DNA of 5,906 nt from Sediminibacterium sp. Its GTDB lineage: Bacteria > Bacteroidota > Bacteroidia > Chitinophagales > Chitinophagaceae. The notes under the pieces are model-generated. The model was not told where the DNA came from. It saw nothing but the letters and a program-made list of their open reading frames with translations, and did not search any database. Shown here piece after piece: positions 5,510 through 5,906 of the stretch. The DNA is taken from NCBI GenBank assembly GCA_028288645.1, contig JAQBNJ010000401.1, forward strand, positions 1 to 5,906, written 5' to 3'. Made by a program: the position numbers and the translations under genes. The number at the start of each line of letters is the position of its first letter. The stretch's first letter is position 1.

Positions 5510-5591
5510 TGTTCAATATTCCCTTCCTGAGTCCGGAACAATTATTGCATATCCTCACAGGTAAACATTCCAAACCACTAAACAAACCAAT

Positions 5592-5801
5592 ATGAGCGTA
5601 AAATTCATTGCCGGTCTGTTGATCGGCGCCGCTGTAGTTCATTTTTTGAATACACCTGAGGGCAAGGACCTGGTATGCCGCTTCAAAAAAGATGCAGACA
5701 AAATGAAAGACGATCTTGAGAACCTGGCCGATGACCTCGTAGACAAGGGCCGCGCTTTTATGAGTGTGATGGAAGAAGAGGTTGACAGGGCCACATCTTA
5801 A
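5592..5801 (+). CDS. YtxH domain-containing small membrane protein (copy 2)
   Basis: The product has 69 residues. Like copy 1 at 4447, it starts MS-x-KFIAG, has one short membrane helix (about 5-19, FIAGLLIGAAVVHFL), and continues in a charged helix with KMKDDLENLADDLVDKGRAF and an acidic C-terminus (EEEVDRATS). My hand alignment finds roughly half the aligned residues identical between the copies. Copy 2 is four residues shorter in the membrane helix, which may be too short to span by itself, and has a Cys at about 33 absent from copy 1. ATG 5592 is preceded by an A-rich leader with no Shine-Dalgarno. It is separated from the operon by a long palindrome, so it is probably transcribed separately or at a different level. 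Function is unknown; it could form hetero-oligomers with copy 1. Confidence 0.87.
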   Translation: MSVKFIAGLLIGAAVVHFLNTPEGKDLVCRFKKDADKMKDDLENLADDLVDKGRAFMSVMEEEVDRATS

Positions 5802-5803
5802 AT

Positions 5804-5827
5804 AAAAAACCCCTCAAAAGGCCGGGT
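5804..5827 (-). terminator. Weak hairpin with T-tract on the minus strand
   Basis: ACCC (5809-5812) can pair with GGGT (5824-5827), or CCT (5812-5814) with AGG (5819-5821). The A6 run at 5804-5809 becomes a U tract after the stem only for leftward transcription; for the rightward YtxH gene there is no T tract after the stem. This suggests a terminator for a minus-strand gene entering from the right edge. The stem is short, so confidence is low. Confidence 0.33.
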
Positions 5828-5906
5828 GTATGCAGGATTCAATATTCAAAATTTTCAGTAGAGCTTCCTAACGCTCAAAGAGTGTAAAAACAATCTCTAA
5901 CGGTGT
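5828..5906. other. Right-edge stretch with a repeat word and possible end of a leftward gene
   Basis: No complete gene is present. TTCAATATTC (5838-5847) repeats the word seen twice at 5491-5522, so a degenerate or truncated relative of that palindrome may lie here. On the minus strand one frame is open from 5906 for 12 codons to a stop at 5868-5870 and would end in PLEIVFTLFER. This is compatible with the C-terminus of a gene beyond the window but too short to call. Confidence 0.25.

Noticed and set aside
5133..5642. A 169-codon minus-strand frame across the operon end and the palindrome
   Set aside because: It overlaps the coupled gene at 5016-5363 and the start of the second YtxH gene, and its middle is the palindrome read as codons.

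Overview
The window looks like chromosome from a Bacteroidota bacterium, most likely a Chitinophagaceae-type genome. Reasons: start codons are preceded by A/T-rich leaders rather than a GGAGG Shine-Dalgarno; the YtxH / holin-like / small-protein operon is a typical Bacteroidota arrangement; and nearly every intergenic gap is filled by a large imperfect palindrome of the kind scattered through such genomes. No rRNA, tRNA, CRISPR array, insertion-sequence transposase or phage structural gene is visible.

Left part (1-2621): glycerol uptake and activation. A possible C-terminal tail of an upstream gene (to 58) is followed by a 104-nt hairpin element, then glpK (glycerol kinase, 288-1775), a second palindrome, and a GlpF-type aquaglyceroporin (1914-2621). 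The channel lets glycerol diffuse in and the kinase traps it as glycerol-3-phosphate. Both genes carry the same 9-mer, AAACGATTG, just before the start codon. The kinase lacks the loop that binds fructose-1,6-bisphosphate in the E. coli enzyme. The channel has NPT in place of the second NPA motif.

Middle (2657-3248): a very AT-rich (about 30% GC) gene for an 81-residue acidic protein, possibly of an immunity-like small family, then about 345 nt without a gene. That gap is almost entirely two back-to-back palindromic elements of different sequence families, lying between this gene and the convergent AI-2E family membrane protein (3249-4337, minus strand).

Right part (4338-5906): diverging from the AI-2E gene is a tight three-gene operon: a YtxH-domain small membrane protein, a two-helix holin-like protein, and a 115-residue protein of unknown function joined to it by an ATGA overlap. 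After another long palindrome comes a second YtxH paralogue. By family context this is probably a cell-envelope or stress module. A weak hairpin with its T-tract on the minus strand suggests a leftward gene just beyond the right edge.

The most notable signal is not a protein. Five different palindromic repeat families occur in 5.9 kb, confined to the gaps outside the tight operon and each built from its own short repeated word. They resemble a set of REP/BIME- or MITE-like elements. The genes themselves are mostly ordinary for the lineage, and I did not find convincing evidence of a new defence or metabolic system.
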